Below the pieces are notes generated by a model that saw only the letters and a program-made list of their open reading frames with translations, had not been told where the DNA came from and did no database searches. A stretch of 64,000 nucleotides of DNA. Source: Candidatus Zixiibacteriota bacterium (lineage in GTDB: Bacteria > Zixibacteria > MSB-5A5 > WJJR01). Made by a program: the position numbers and the translations under genes. Position 1 is the stretch's first letter. Each line of letters begins with the position of its first letter. The stretch lies in contig JBFMGX010000006.1 of assembly GCA_040752595.1 (NCBI GenBank), forward strand, positions 47,785-111,784. Reading direction: 5' to 3'. Positions 24,894 through 33,441 of the stretch are shown here, one piece after another.

Positions 24894-25990
24894 GACGACG
24901 CTCCTTCGGGTGCCGCTTCCGCCGCATGGACGCGTCCGCGCAGGCGATAGACGTAGGCCAGCACTTCGGCCGTGGCGCGGTACAGCTCCGCCGGGACGAT
25001 CGCTCCGACCTCAACGGACGCATAGAGGGCACGTGCCAGCGGCGGATTCTCCACGATCGGCACATGCGCCTGGGCGGCGATCTCGCGAATCTTCTGCGCC
25101 AGCAACCGTGCGCCCTTCGCAACGACCGTGGGCGCGCTCATCGTGTCGGCATCGTACTTCAATGCGACGGCCAACTCCGTCGGGTTGGTCACGACGACGT
25201 CGGCCTTCGGGATCTCGCGCGTCATGCGCATGCGCGCCAGTTCGCGCTGCACCTGGCGGATGCGCGAGCGCATGAGCGGCGAGCCCTCGTATTGCTTCAG
25301 TTCCTCACGGACCTCGTACTTGCTCATCCGCAGCGAGCGTTCGTAATCCCAGCGCTGGAAGGCATAGTCGAAGAGCGCCAAGAGCAACAGCGCGAGGACG
25401 ATCTTGATGGCGACGCGGAAGATCGCGCCGCCGACAAACGTGAGAATCGCCACCGGGTCGGCGCCCGTCAGTGTGACGAAACCGCCGAACTCCGATCGGA
25501 CCGCGTAGTAGGCGACGATGCCGATCAGCGTGAGCTTCAGCAGATCCCGTAACAACTCGACCAGCGACCGCCGGGAGAACAGTCGCTTGAAACCACCGAC
25601 GAGATTGAGTTTGTCCAACCGCGGTTGCAGCGTTTCGGCCGTCATCTGAAAGCCGACCTGCGCGGCGTTGATCACAACGCCCACGACGACGACAACCCCA
25701 AACAGGGGGACCAGGATGATCGCCGTGCGCACCGCCACGTGGCGCAGGATGGCCGTGAATCCCTCCGGACCGACGGGAACCGCGGCCAGATTGCCGAGGT
25801 AATGCCGCATCAACGCCGACAGTCCGGTGATCAACGAGGGCGCAACGAAGAAGAGCAGCAGAACGCCCGCGAACAGCACGGCAAACGAATTCAACTCCGC
25901 CGAGCGGGCGACCTGTCCCTTCTTGCGGGCCTCTTCACGGCGACGTGGAGTTGCCGGTTCGGTCTTTTCTTGGAAGGATTCTTCCGCCAT
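24890..25990 (-). CDS. flhB: FlhB, export substrate-specificity switch
   Basis: A 366-residue inner-membrane protein. It starts MAEESFQEKTEPATPRR, the conserved FlhB opening, and has four membrane helices and the SLRMSKYEVREELKQYEG linker. The autocleavage loop reads NPTE (VVVTNPTELAVALKYD) where most characterised FlhB proteins have NPTH. Asn and Pro, between which cleavage occurs, are kept. FlhB switches export from rod/hook to filament proteins when FliK reports hook length. It lies between fliR and flhA, overlapping flhA by GTGA. Confidence 0.96.
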   Translation of the reverse strand: MAEESFQEKTEPATPRRREEARKKGQVARSAELNSFAVLFAGVLLLFFVAPSLITGLSALMRHYLGNLAAVPVGPEGFTAILRHVAVRTAIILVPLFGVVVVVGVVINAAQVGFQMTAETLQPRLDKLNLVGGFKRLFSRRSLVELLRDLLKLTLIGIVAYYAVRSEFGGFVTLTGADPVAILTFVGGAIFRVAIKIVLALLLLALFDYAFQRWDYERSLRMSKYEVREELKQYEGSPLMRSRIRQVQRELARMRMTREIPKADVVVTNPTELAVALKYDADTMSAPTVVAKGARLLAQKIREIAAQAHVPIVENPPLARALYASVEVGAIVPAELYRATAEVLAYVYRLRGRVHAAEAAPEGASS

Positions 25991-26008
25991 CGGGCCATTG
26001 CCCCGGTC

Positions 26009-26797
26009 TCAGGGTCGCGCCAAGGCCGCGATGATCCGCTGCGTGTCGCTTTGGATTTGAGAAAAGGACTGCGTGAACGTCTGCGCGACGAGTGGGAGCG
26101 CCGCCCCCAGCACCAGCAGTCCGACGCCGATCTTCAGCGGAAAGCCGACCACGAAAATGTTCATCTGCGGGACCGTCCGCGACACGATCCCGAGCGCCAC
26201 GTCGGTCAGGAGCAGTGTGACCACGACGGGCGCGCCGAGCTTCACGGCGGTGACGAGAAAAGTCGCGGACAGGCGGATCACCAGCTCCGCAACGGGACCG
26301 TGAAATGCCCCACCACCCACCGGGATGACGCGATACGTGTCGACAAGCGCCGTGATCATCAGGTGATGGCCGTCCATCATCAGCAGGAGCAATAGAGCCA
26401 GGATGTACTTGAATTCACCGATGAGAGAGACCTGATCAGGCGAGTTGGGGTCGATGGCGACGGCAATGGCGAACCCCATCTGCAGGCCGATGATGTCGCC
26501 GGCCGCGCGCACGGCCCAGAACAGAACGGCGAAGCAGAAACCAATCAGGCCGCCGATGATCAGTTCATGAGCCGCCCACGCTGTGATCGTCAGCACGGAT
26601 GGCGGCGCCGCAGGGACGGAGGCGGAAATGATCGGGCCAATCGTCAGCGTCAGCGCCAACGCCGCCGGAATCCGGACGCGCGTGGGAATGGTGCGATCAC
26701 CCCAGAACGGTGCCGTAACAAAGAAGCCACCGACCCGGAACAGCGCCCACAGATAGGACCAGATCCAATCGAACGTGTTGAAGTCGAGATTGCTCAT
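26009..26797 (-). CDS. fliR: FliR, export gate membrane protein
   Basis: A 262-residue protein with about six membrane helices. Features are the N-terminal FRVGGFFVTAPFWGDRTIPTR (about 21-41), AHELIIGGLIGFCFAVLFWA and IIGLQMGFAIA, all FliR family blocks, and LLLTDVALGIVSRTVPQMNI near the C-terminus. FliR joins FliP and FliQ in the export gate. It begins a new transcription unit: a 238-base gap separates it from fliQ and contains a sigma-54 element. Confidence 0.96.
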   Translation of the reverse strand: MSNLDFNTFDWIWSYLWALFRVGGFFVTAPFWGDRTIPTRVRIPAALALTLTIGPIISASVPAAPPSVLTITAWAAHELIIGGLIGFCFAVLFWAVRAAGDIIGLQMGFAIAVAIDPNSPDQVSLIGEFKYILALLLLLMMDGHHLMITALVDTYRVIPVGGGAFHGPVAELVIRLSATFLVTAVKLGAPVVVTLLLTDVALGIVSRTVPQMNIFVVGFPLKIGVGLLVLGAALPLVAQTFTQSFSQIQSDTQRIIAALARP

Positions 26798-26850
26798 CGG
26801 GCCTGGACCGCTCGCCGTGGGCGCACTTCGCCCATTTCGTCAAGCCCTTG

Positions 26851-26866
26851 AGCAAGTCCAGTGCCG
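26851..26866 (-). promoter_or_regulatory. Sigma-54-type promoter of fliR-flhBAF-fliA operon
   Basis: The minus strand reads CGGCAC-TGGAC-TTGCT, differing from TGGCAC-N5-TTGCW only at the first base, with -24 GG and -12 GC correctly spaced. The predicted start is near 26840, about 43 bases before the fliR ATG. It sits in the only sizeable gap (26798-27035) of this stretch of the cluster. Confidence 0.7.
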
Positions 26867-27035
26867 ACCCCGCCTGGGCCACGAGACGCTGTGATGGATA
26901 AAGACTTACGGGATCAGAACGAATTGTCGATCGACGTTTCCGGGGCACGAGAGAGAAAGTTCTTCCGCACGATTGAGTCGAAGTCTCCGCAAGAGGGAAT
27001 CTGCCGATACCCCCGCATTCCCACCGGGCGCGCTG

Positions 27036-27305
27036 TCACCCAGTCAGCGTCGGGATACCCGCAAACAGTCGCGCCGTGAAGCCCACCAACATGTTCATGA
27101 TCCACGGCAGGAAGACCAGGAACGCCACAAGAACGGTGAGGATCTTCGGCACAAATGTCAACGTCATCTCCTGGATCTGGGTCACGGCCTGGAGAATGGA
27201 GATGACCACGCCCACAAGCAGCCCGAGGACAAGCATGGGCGAAGCGACCAGCAGCGTCAGCGTGATCGCTTCCCGTCCCAACCCCAGGACATACTCGGTT
27301 GTCAT
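27036..27305 (-). CDS. fliQ: FliQ, export gate membrane protein
   Basis: An 89-residue protein with two membrane helices: ITLTLLVASPMLVLGLLVGV and ILTVLVAFLVFLPWIMNMLV, separated by the conserved LQAVTQIQEMTLTFVPK loop. This is the expected FliQ size and layout. A GTG three bases upstream of the chosen ATG is also possible. It follows fliP by 22 bases. Confidence 0.97.
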   Translation of the reverse strand: MTTEYVLGLGREAITLTLLVASPMLVLGLLVGVVISILQAVTQIQEMTLTFVPKILTVLVAFLVFLPWIMNMLVGFTARLFAGIPTLTG

Positions 27306-27327
27306 CACATCTCTCCGGACTGCGGCG

Positions 27328-28104
27328 TCAGTGGAACGACGCTACCAGCGACTGAACGACCAGGTACCAGCCATCGACGAGAACGAAGAGCAGGATCTTG
27401 AACGGCATGGCGACCATGATGGGCGGCAGCATCAGCATCCCCATCGACATCAGGACCGAGGCGACCACCATATCAATAATCAAGAATGGAATGAACAGGA
27501 CGAAGCCGATCTGGAAGGCGACGCGCAGCTCGGAGATGACGAACCCCGGCACCAGCGCACGGAGTGGAACGTCGGCGGCGGTCGCCGGCTTTGCGAGATT
27601 GGCCAGACTCATGAACAAGGCCAGGTCCTTCTCGCGCGTCTGCTTCAGCATAAACTCGCGCAACGGCGCCATGCCGCGCGTAAAGGCGGTCGTGCGGTCG
27701 ATTGTTCCATCCGTATAGGGTTTCAACCCCTGTTCATACGCTGCCGTAAACACCGGGGTCATGATGAACATGGTCAGGATCAAGGCCAGGCCAACCAACA
27801 ACTGCGCCGGCGGCAACTGTTGTGTGCCCAGCGCGTGCTTGAGAAACGACAATACGACGATGATCCGCGTGAACGATGTCATTGTGATCACAATGGAGGG
27901 CGCCAGCGACAGTACGGTCAAAAGCAGCAAAATCTGCACGCTGGCCGACATGTCGGCCGGCGTCTTGGCCGGCTCGACGCCGATCGAGATCTTGGGAAGG
28001 CCCTGCGCGAGACCCGTGTCGGGGGCCAGCATGACCAGCGCGGCGATGGCGAGTGCTGCCGTGACCAGAGATGCCGAGAGCCGCAGGCGCAATGTCCACC
28101 TCAA
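27328..28104 (-). CDS. fliP: FliP, export gate membrane protein
   Basis: A 258-residue protein with a cleaved N-terminal signal, as in other FliP proteins, followed by LLLLTVLSLAPSIVITMTSF, the TRIIVVLSFLKHALGTQQLP family signature, and FVISELRVAFQIGFVLFIPF near the C-terminus. FliP forms the pentameric core of the export gate with FliR and FliQ. The start appears to be TTG at 28104, overlapping the fliO stop (TTGA); a TTG four codons later, behind GAGGTG, is the alternative. Confidence 0.96.
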   Translation of the reverse strand: MRWTLRLRLSASLVTAALAIAALVMLAPDTGLAQGLPKISIGVEPAKTPADMSASVQILLLLTVLSLAPSIVITMTSFTRIIVVLSFLKHALGTQQLPPAQLLVGLALILTMFIMTPVFTAAYEQGLKPYTDGTIDRTTAFTRGMAPLREFMLKQTREKDLALFMSLANLAKPATAADVPLRALVPGFVISELRVAFQIGFVLFIPFLIIDMVVASVLMSMGMLMLPPIMVAMPFKILLFVLVDGWYLVVQSLVASFH

Positions 28105-28655
28105 TCCTTGGCCGTGTTCGACCCGGGCGCCAGACGAAAGACACTCAGCCCGCCGGAGAGTCGGCGGCGCGCTTGCTGCCAGAGACGTCCGGCCGATCGT
28201 GGACCAGTCGCCGCGCCCGCCGCATCGCCGGTACCCGCCGGCCCCAATGATCGCTCCAGCCCGATGTCCTCCGGCGTCAACTCGGTCAACATGCCGATCT
28301 GATGATCGGTGACGCCGAGTACGAGGATACGCCGCCCGATCAGCACGACTTCAACCGACTTGCGCGGGGCCAGATAGACGCGCTCCACGACTTTGATGCT
28401 GTTGCTGCCCAATCCCGTCCAGCGTCCCTTCAGAGTACGCCGCAAGAGCCAGAGCGCACCCCAAGCCAGCAGGAGCACCAGAACCAGTGAGCCGAAGAGT
28501 CGCGCCACGGACGGCCACAGATCGGATTGACCAACACCGGGCAGAGGCATCGAACCGTTCCCCGCGCTGTCGCTTTGCGCCTGCGCAATCCTCGCGCAGA
28601 CGGCCAGCATCACGCCGGTCGGAAGCAGTATGCGGTTTCGTCGTCTCGTTCCCAT
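28101..28655 (-). CDS. fliO: FliO, export gate assembly protein
   Basis: A 184-residue protein with an N-terminal signal-like segment (LLPTGVMLAVCARIAQAQ) and one strong membrane helix (FGSLVLVLLLAWGALWLLRR, about 54-73). The FliO beta domain follows: IKVVERVYLAPRKSVEVVLI and RILVLGVTDHQIGMLTEL. FliO helps FliP assemble. The tail is basic and variable. It lies between fliN and fliP, where fliO is expected. Confidence 0.92.
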   Translation of the reverse strand: MGTRRRNRILLPTGVMLAVCARIAQAQSDSAGNGSMPLPGVGQSDLWPSVARLFGSLVLVLLLAWGALWLLRRTLKGRWTGLGSNSIKVVERVYLAPRKSVEVVLIGRRILVLGVTDHQIGMLTELTPEDIGLERSLGPAGTGDAAGAATGPRSAGRLWQQARRRLSGGLSVFRLAPGSNTAKD

Positions 28656-28679
28656 CGCGCTCCGCGTTCTTCTGGCGAA

Positions 28680-29288
28680 TCAGACGATCTCGCTGCGTTC
28701 TTTCGGCGTCAGTAGACTCGTGATCCGCAGGCCGAAGTTCTCGTCCACGACCACGACTTCTCCCCTGGCCACCAGGACATTGTTGACCAGGAGATTCACC
28801 GGTTCACCGGCCAGTTTGTCGAGTTCCACGATGGACCCGGGTCCCCAGCACAGAATGTCCCCGATCGGCAGCGTCGTTCTGCCGAGTTCAATCGAAACCG
28901 GCAACTTCACGTCCAGGAGCATGTCGATGCTCCCGGCCGCCCCGCCGGACGGTGAATCGCCGAATTGCGGGAACTCGGCCGGATGGGCGACGGCGGGGTG
29001 CGCCGCACTGGTTCCGGCACCACCGAAGTCCATCGCGGGGTCTTTGATTCCGGCTTGAGCGGCCACGTCAGGAATCGCCGTCTGGGAGTCCGCCAACGCG
29101 TCCGCCCAGGCCGCCTCCAGATCGTCGTTGCCAATGCCGGGGCCGGCCGCCGTCTCCGCGGGCGTTGTGGGGGAAGCCGCCGGCTGCGGCGCGACTTGCT
29201 CTTCCGCCGGGAGACCGGCGCCCCCGCCGACAGCGGCGACCGGGTCCTGCTTCTCCACACCGTCCTGATTGCTCAATTCCTCAGCCAT
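28680..29288 (-). CDS. fliN: FliN, motor switch protein
   Basis: A 202-residue protein. The last 80 residues form a SpoA/FliN domain (LLDVKLPVSIELGRTTLPI, VELDKLAGEPVNLLVNNVLV, VVVDENFGLRITSLLTP). The first 120 residues are an Ala/Pro-rich extension with a short conserved-looking helix EAAWADALADSQ, as in other extended FliN proteins. E. coli FliN has 137 residues. FliN forms the lower C-ring with FliM and binds FliH. It follows fliM by 29 bases. Confidence 0.95.
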   Translation of the reverse strand: MAEELSNQDGVEKQDPVAAVGGGAGLPAEEQVAPQPAASPTTPAETAAGPGIGNDDLEAAWADALADSQTAIPDVAAQAGIKDPAMDFGGAGTSAAHPAVAHPAEFPQFGDSPSGGAAGSIDMLLDVKLPVSIELGRTTLPIGDILCWGPGSIVELDKLAGEPVNLLVNNVLVARGEVVVVDENFGLRITSLLTPKERSEIV

Positions 29289-29317
29289 GTATCACCTCGG
29301 GCCTCAATGTCCTCACG

Positions 29318-30301
29318 TCATGTCTTGTCTTCTTCCATTGCACCGACCACACGAACGGCACGGTGCCGACCACGCGTCCCCGGCATCCCGATGTACTTCT
29401 CCACACCACCCACGAAGATCCTGGCAAATTCCCCCGCTCGTGTGTCCGTGACGATCACGTCGCCCACCCGTACGTTGAGGAACTCGCGCATGGTGATGTC
29501 GGTCAGCGCCAGCACGGCCGTCACCTGTCCTTCGACGCCGCGCAATCCACCGGCGATCACGGCCCGTTCCTGATCCGTGCCCCGTGACTTCGAAGCGTCG
29601 ACCCAGTGTTGTCCCGACAGCTTTTCGACGATCCCTTCCAATGTGATGTAGGGGTAACAGAGCGTGACGATACCGTGAACCTGCAGCAACTTGACCTGAA
29701 ACGTCGTCACGATCACCGTCTCACCCGGCGGTACGATCTGGATGAACTGCGGTGTGGTCTCGAATCCGGCGATGACGAGATTGGTTTCGACGATGCGTTT
29801 CCAGGCCGTCGCCAGCTCGCGCAGGCCCCGTGTCGCGATCGAATCGAGCACGCGGCGCTCGATGCCGGTCAGCTCCCGCTCGATCCCCAATCCCTTGCCG
29901 GGACCGCCGAACATGCGGTCCACGAATGCGAAACCGAGCGCGGGAGAGAAATCGATCAGACAGAGACCTTCCAGCGGCGCCATAGAGAATTTGTAGGTGC
30001 AGGAAGGCCACGCCAGCGACATGATGAATTCTGAGTACGTGATCTGATCAACGGAGACCAACTCGCAATCAACCACCGCCCGCAGCATCCCGGACAGGGC
30101 GGACCCGAGGTGCCCGGCGAAGTTGCCGTGCACATTCTCCAGGGTGCGTATCTGGTCCTTCGAGACCCGGTTGGGGTGTTTGAAATCATAGGTGACTGCG
30201 GCCCGTGCCTCCGGTGCGGGTGCCGCGGCCTCCTGGCCGCTGCCACCGGCGGCCGACGACAGCAGGGCATCAATCTCCTCCTGGGATAGGACCTGCGCCA
30301 T
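29318..30301 (-). CDS. fliM: FliM, motor switch protein
   Basis: A 327-residue protein. The N-terminal LSQEEIDALLSS (about 5-16) is the CheY-P binding segment, so the motor should respond to a chemotaxis pathway although no che gene lies in this window. The middle domain has MFGGPGKGLGIERELTGIE, equivalent to the GGxG motif that contacts FliG. A SpoA-like C-terminal domain pairs with FliN. The ATG at 30301 has GAGGTG upstream; a GTG one codon earlier is possible. Confidence 0.96.
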   Translation of the reverse strand: MAQVLSQEEIDALLSSAAGGSGQEAAAPAPEARAAVTYDFKHPNRVSKDQIRTLENVHGNFAGHLGSALSGMLRAVVDCELVSVDQITYSEFIMSLAWPSCTYKFSMAPLEGLCLIDFSPALGFAFVDRMFGGPGKGLGIERELTGIERRVLDSIATRGLRELATAWKRIVETNLVIAGFETTPQFIQIVPPGETVIVTTFQVKLLQVHGIVTLCYPYITLEGIVEKLSGQHWVDASKSRGTDQERAVIAGGLRGVEGQVTAVLALTDITMREFLNVRVGDVIVTDTRAGEFARIFVGGVEKYIGMPGTRGRHRAVRVVGAMEEDKT

Positions 30302-30307
30302 CACACC

Positions 30308-30766
30308 TCACTGCAAGACATAGTCCACGAAATAGACCGCGGAGATCTTCTCCGCACCAAGCAATTGATTGAGACGCATCAAGATCTCCTGCCGCATCTG
30401 GTCACGGCTCTGAAAATCCGTGAGCTGCTCGACGGTGCGCGATGCCAGGACCGAGAGGAGCAAGTCACGCACCTGCACGTCGCGCGCACGCAACAGCTCC
30501 GCCGTCTCCTTCCCGAGCAGTTCGAGTCCCAGTGTGGCGGACAGGTAACGGGTCCCGGCGGTCCCGGTGGGATTGACCAGGAGATTGGAGACCAAGTACA
30601 CCTCGCCGTGGTCGGCCTCGGACGCCTTTGACTCCGGTTCCACGGCGACGGTCGCCGGTGTGGATGCTCCCGGCGCGAAGCGCGGCTTAATGACCTTCAT
30701 CGTGATCACGAAGGCGACGCCTGCCATGGCGACAACCACGGCCGCAATCGTCAGGAGATTCCTCAT
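30308..30766 (-). CDS. fliL: FliL, basal-body/stator-associated protein
   Basis: A 152-residue single-pass inner-membrane protein. The helix LLTIAAVVVAMAGVAFVIT starts at residue 4, and a periplasmic stomatin-like domain follows (YLVSNLLVNPTGTAGTRYLS, then a C-terminal LNQLLGAEKISAVYFVDYVLQ). FliL rings stators and stabilises motor torque. It lies between flbD and fliM, a common order. Confidence 0.94.
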   Translation of the reverse strand: MRNLLTIAAVVVAMAGVAFVITMKVIKPRFAPGASTPATVAVEPESKASEADHGEVYLVSNLLVNPTGTAGTRYLSATLGLELLGKETAELLRARDVQVRDLLLSVLASRTVEQLTDFQSRDQMRQEILMRLNQLLGAEKISAVYFVDYVLQ

Positions 30767-30773
30767 GTCGCGT

Positions 30774-30977
30774 TCAGATGGCCACAGCCACCGGTTCTGT
30801 GCGGCACAGCCGGCGGAAGGCTGCCGCCCTCAGGATCACCTCATCGTCCGTCTCCCGCACCAGGATCTTCTTCCCGGTCGTGAGACTGACGATGGTATCC
30901 GGCGTCGATTCGATGAACTCGATCAGGTCGGCGTTGACGACGATGGGGCGGCCGTTTAACTGCGTCAGCTTGATCAT
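30774..30977 (-). CDS. flbD: FlbD family flagellar protein
   Basis: A 67-residue protein that begins MIKLTQLNGRPIVVNADLIE and continues TPDTIVSLTTGKKILVRET, the whole conserved core of the small FlbD family. The longer frame to 31025 adds nothing family-like. FlbD-type proteins occur next to flgE or motAB in many phyla; their precise role is unsettled. It must not be confused with the Caulobacter sigma-54 activator of the same name. Confidence 0.93.
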   Translation of the reverse strand: MIKLTQLNGRPIVVNADLIEFIESTPDTIVSLTTGKKILVRETDDEVILRAAAFRRLCRTEPVAVAI

Positions 30978-31033
30978 TGTTGCCCCCCGGTCAATCACGG
31001 CCGCGCCGCAGTACGACCGCCCCATCGCGAGTT

Positions 31034-32947
31034 CTACTGCTTCAGGTTGACCAGCTCATTCAGCAGCTGGTCGGACGTCGAGATCACCCGGGCATTGGCC
31101 TGAAAGCCACGCTGCGAGATGATCACGTTGGTGAATTCCTGTGCCAGATCGACGTTGGAACCCTCCAACGCCCCTGAGGAGATGGTGGCATTGATCGTGG
31201 AACCCGCCGCCCCCCGTACCGCGTCGCCGGAATTGGCGGACGTGGTGTACATCGTCTCCCCGGTCTTCAGCAAGCCGCCGGGGTTGTTGAAATCGCCGAG
31301 GATGATCTGCCCCAGCGTTCGGGATACGCCGTTGGTGAACACGCCGGTGATCACGCCCACGTTGTCAATCGAGATCTGATCGAGCATGCCCATCCCATAG
31401 CCGTCCTGGTTCTTGGCAATGGCCGAGAAACTCGAGGCGAATCCGGTCAGGCCGTCGTAGTCACCGCCGGTACCGGCAAAGAGCTTGATTTCCATCATTT
31501 CCGCGCCGTTATCCGGATCGACGGAGAGGGCGTTGGTTGGATCGGCGAAGCTGAAGTCGGCCAGCGAGCCGTCACTGTTGAAGAGTACTGTGCCGTGGTC
31601 CCCCGACAACGGGACCTCCGTTCCTGCCAATGTCGCGTCCCAGCTCCATGTCCCCGGGGTCAACTGCTTGGTGAAGGTGAGCACGAGCGTGTGCTTGCCC
31701 CCCTGCGAATCGTAGACCGTAATCGAGGTTGCATGCGCGGTGTCCGCGGTCTCAATCTCGGCCGTTCCCGCGGCCAGTTGCGACGAGGAGATGATCGTCA
31801 CGCCGCCGTCCCCCAATCCCGAGATTCCGGTGACAAGGCCGGAGGAGGCATTGAGTGTGACGCCGAGCGTGACCGGCGCCTCGGCCGTGCCACCGTGCGG
31901 TGTGAACGTGTCCGTCACGACCATGGTGTGCGCGATCCCATTGTTGACCTGGAAGGTCGACCCCACGGCCACGCCGAAGACCACGTCGGTGATGTCGTCG
32001 GCGACCGCCGTATTGGATGCGATGTTGTAGGCGGCTCCATCGCCGGCATACATGCGTGTTAACCTGATCGCCCCGCTGTCGAGCTCCGCGTGAACCCCAT
32101 CGATCTTGTTGATCGCGGCGATCAAGTCGGCGACCGTGGACGTCAACGTCAGGCCGGTCACTGGAATGGCATTGCCGCCGTCGACCGACAGCGTGAATCC
32201 GGAATCCAACCCCGCCTGGGTCACGCCCAGTGTCCCCAGCGTGGCCGACATCGTCAGACCGGCCCCCCCGGAGGCCGTGGAGTTGGTCGGCTGATTGCCG
32301 GTGATGGTGAGTTCGTGCACGCCACCGGCGCCGTTGACCGCGATGCCGCTCACACTGTCGATATTGGTGGTGCCCGCACTGGTCAAGGTGGCCGTCGACG
32401 TCGTGGCCGCGGCATCGAGGTTGTTCGCCAGATGCACTTGCGTGGTCGCGCGCGCAGGGTCCTGCTGTCCGAACGGCAGCGTGATGTTGCCGATCGACGC
32501 GGTCGCCGGAATGACGCCGCTGGAGCTCGCCATCCGACCTTGCAGGAAGAGACCGTTGGACGGGTCCACGAGATTGGAATTCGCATCCAGACCGAAGGCG
32601 CCGGCGCGGGTGTAGTACTCCTGCCGCCCGTCGGAGAGAATGAAGAACCCCGATCCCTGTAAGGCCAAGTCGAGCAGTTGCCCGGTCGTCTCCAACCCGC
32701 CCTGTGAGAACATGTTGTCGACGGTGCCGACGCTCATTCCCAGGCCGAGCTGCACCGGGTTGGTTCCGCCGGAGGTCGATGACGGCCGTCCGGCACCACG
32801 CAGGGTCTGCACCAGGGCCTCACGGAACGTGACGCGTCCGGTCTTGAATCCGATCGTATTGATGTTCGCGATGTTGTCTCCGACGAGGTTCATGCGCACC
32901 ATGTGATTGCGCAGACCGGAGACGCCGGCAAACAGCGAGCCCATCAT
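31034..32947 (-). CDS. flgE: FlgE, flagellar hook protein (large)
   Basis: A 637-residue hook protein, well above the 402 residues of E. coli FlgE. The N-terminus is typical: GSLFAGVSGLRNHMVRMN, then GDNIANINTIGFKTGRVTF. The C-terminus has SNVDLAQEFTNVIISQRGFQ and the ARVISTSDQLLNELV helix. The extra length is in the central, Thr/Gly/Ala-rich beta domains (about residues 150-470), expected to face outward. The start has two adjacent ATGs overlapping the stop of the TIGR02530 gene (ATGA). It is followed by flbD. Confidence 0.96.
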   Translation of the reverse strand: MMGSLFAGVSGLRNHMVRMNLVGDNIANINTIGFKTGRVTFREALVQTLRGAGRPSSTSGGTNPVQLGLGMSVGTVDNMFSQGGLETTGQLLDLALQGSGFFILSDGRQEYYTRAGAFGLDANSNLVDPSNGLFLQGRMASSSGVIPATASIGNITLPFGQQDPARATTQVHLANNLDAAATTSTATLTSAGTTNIDSVSGIAVNGAGGVHELTITGNQPTNSTASGGAGLTMSATLGTLGVTQAGLDSGFTLSVDGGNAIPVTGLTLTSTVADLIAAINKIDGVHAELDSGAIRLTRMYAGDGAAYNIASNTAVADDITDVVFGVAVGSTFQVNNGIAHTMVVTDTFTPHGGTAEAPVTLGVTLNASSGLVTGISGLGDGGVTIISSSQLAAGTAEIETADTAHATSITVYDSQGGKHTLVLTFTKQLTPGTWSWDATLAGTEVPLSGDHGTVLFNSDGSLADFSFADPTNALSVDPDNGAEMMEIKLFAGTGGDYDGLTGFASSFSAIAKNQDGYGMGMLDQISIDNVGVITGVFTNGVSRTLGQIILGDFNNPGGLLKTGETMYTTSANSGDAVRGAAGSTINATISSGALEGSNVDLAQEFTNVIISQRGFQANARVISTSDQLLNELVNLKQ

Positions 32948-33429
32948 AGCGGTACCCCTCCCGGTTTGATCGCGGCCTCCCCGGTCGGGGCCCAGCCGGA
33001 CGATCCCTGTGACAGAGTGACAGTTGAATTGTTGTCGTTGTCATTGTGCGGCAGACCATTCACGACCACGGCCGCGTCGATCTGCGTGAACACCCCCGCT
33101 TCGAGTGTCTGACGGTCGAGGGCCGTCTTCACGGTGCGGTCGGGCACCGAGGCCACGACCGCCATGTCATCCAGTAGGAACAACGCCTCGCGCGATCCCT
33201 TGGCCGCCGCCATGTCGAAGGCGGTCTGCAACTGTTGAATGGTTGCATCACTGGGCATCAACCCGCGACGCACCATGCGGTCGGCCGCGTGCGCTGAGAT
33301 CGTGATCTGTCGGGCGTCGAGCTGCGACTGGAGCACACGCGCGAACTCGCCGCGCGCGCGCGTTACGGGCGCAGGAGCCCTCCCCAGGGATTGCGCCGCG
33401 GCGCCGCGTATGGCCGATATGACACTCAT
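32944..33429 (-). CDS. TIGR02530-type flagellar operon protein
   Basis: A 161-residue protein with the family pattern: ITISAHAADRMVRRGL (about 42-57), TAFDMAAAKGSREALFLLDD and the closing EAGVFTQIDAAVVVNG. Proteins of this kind sit between flgD and flgE in Firmicutes, spirochaetes and related phyla. They are thought to act in hook assembly, but no biochemical activity is firmly known. The gene overlaps flgE and follows flgD by 12 bases. Confidence 0.9.
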   Translation of the reverse strand: MSVISAIRGAAAQSLGRAPAPVTRARGEFARVLQSQLDARQITISAHAADRMVRRGLMPSDATIQQLQTAFDMAAAKGSREALFLLDDMAVVASVPDRTVKTALDRQTLEAGVFTQIDAAVVVNGLPHNDNDNNSTVTLSQGSSGWAPTGEAAIKPGGVPL

Positions 33430-33441
33430 GCCAAAGCGCCC

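Noticed and set aside
27076..28302. Plus-strand frame of 408 codons opposite fliQ-fliP-fliO
   Set aside because: It spans the antisense of three true genes and has shadow composition (runs of Gln, His, Arg).
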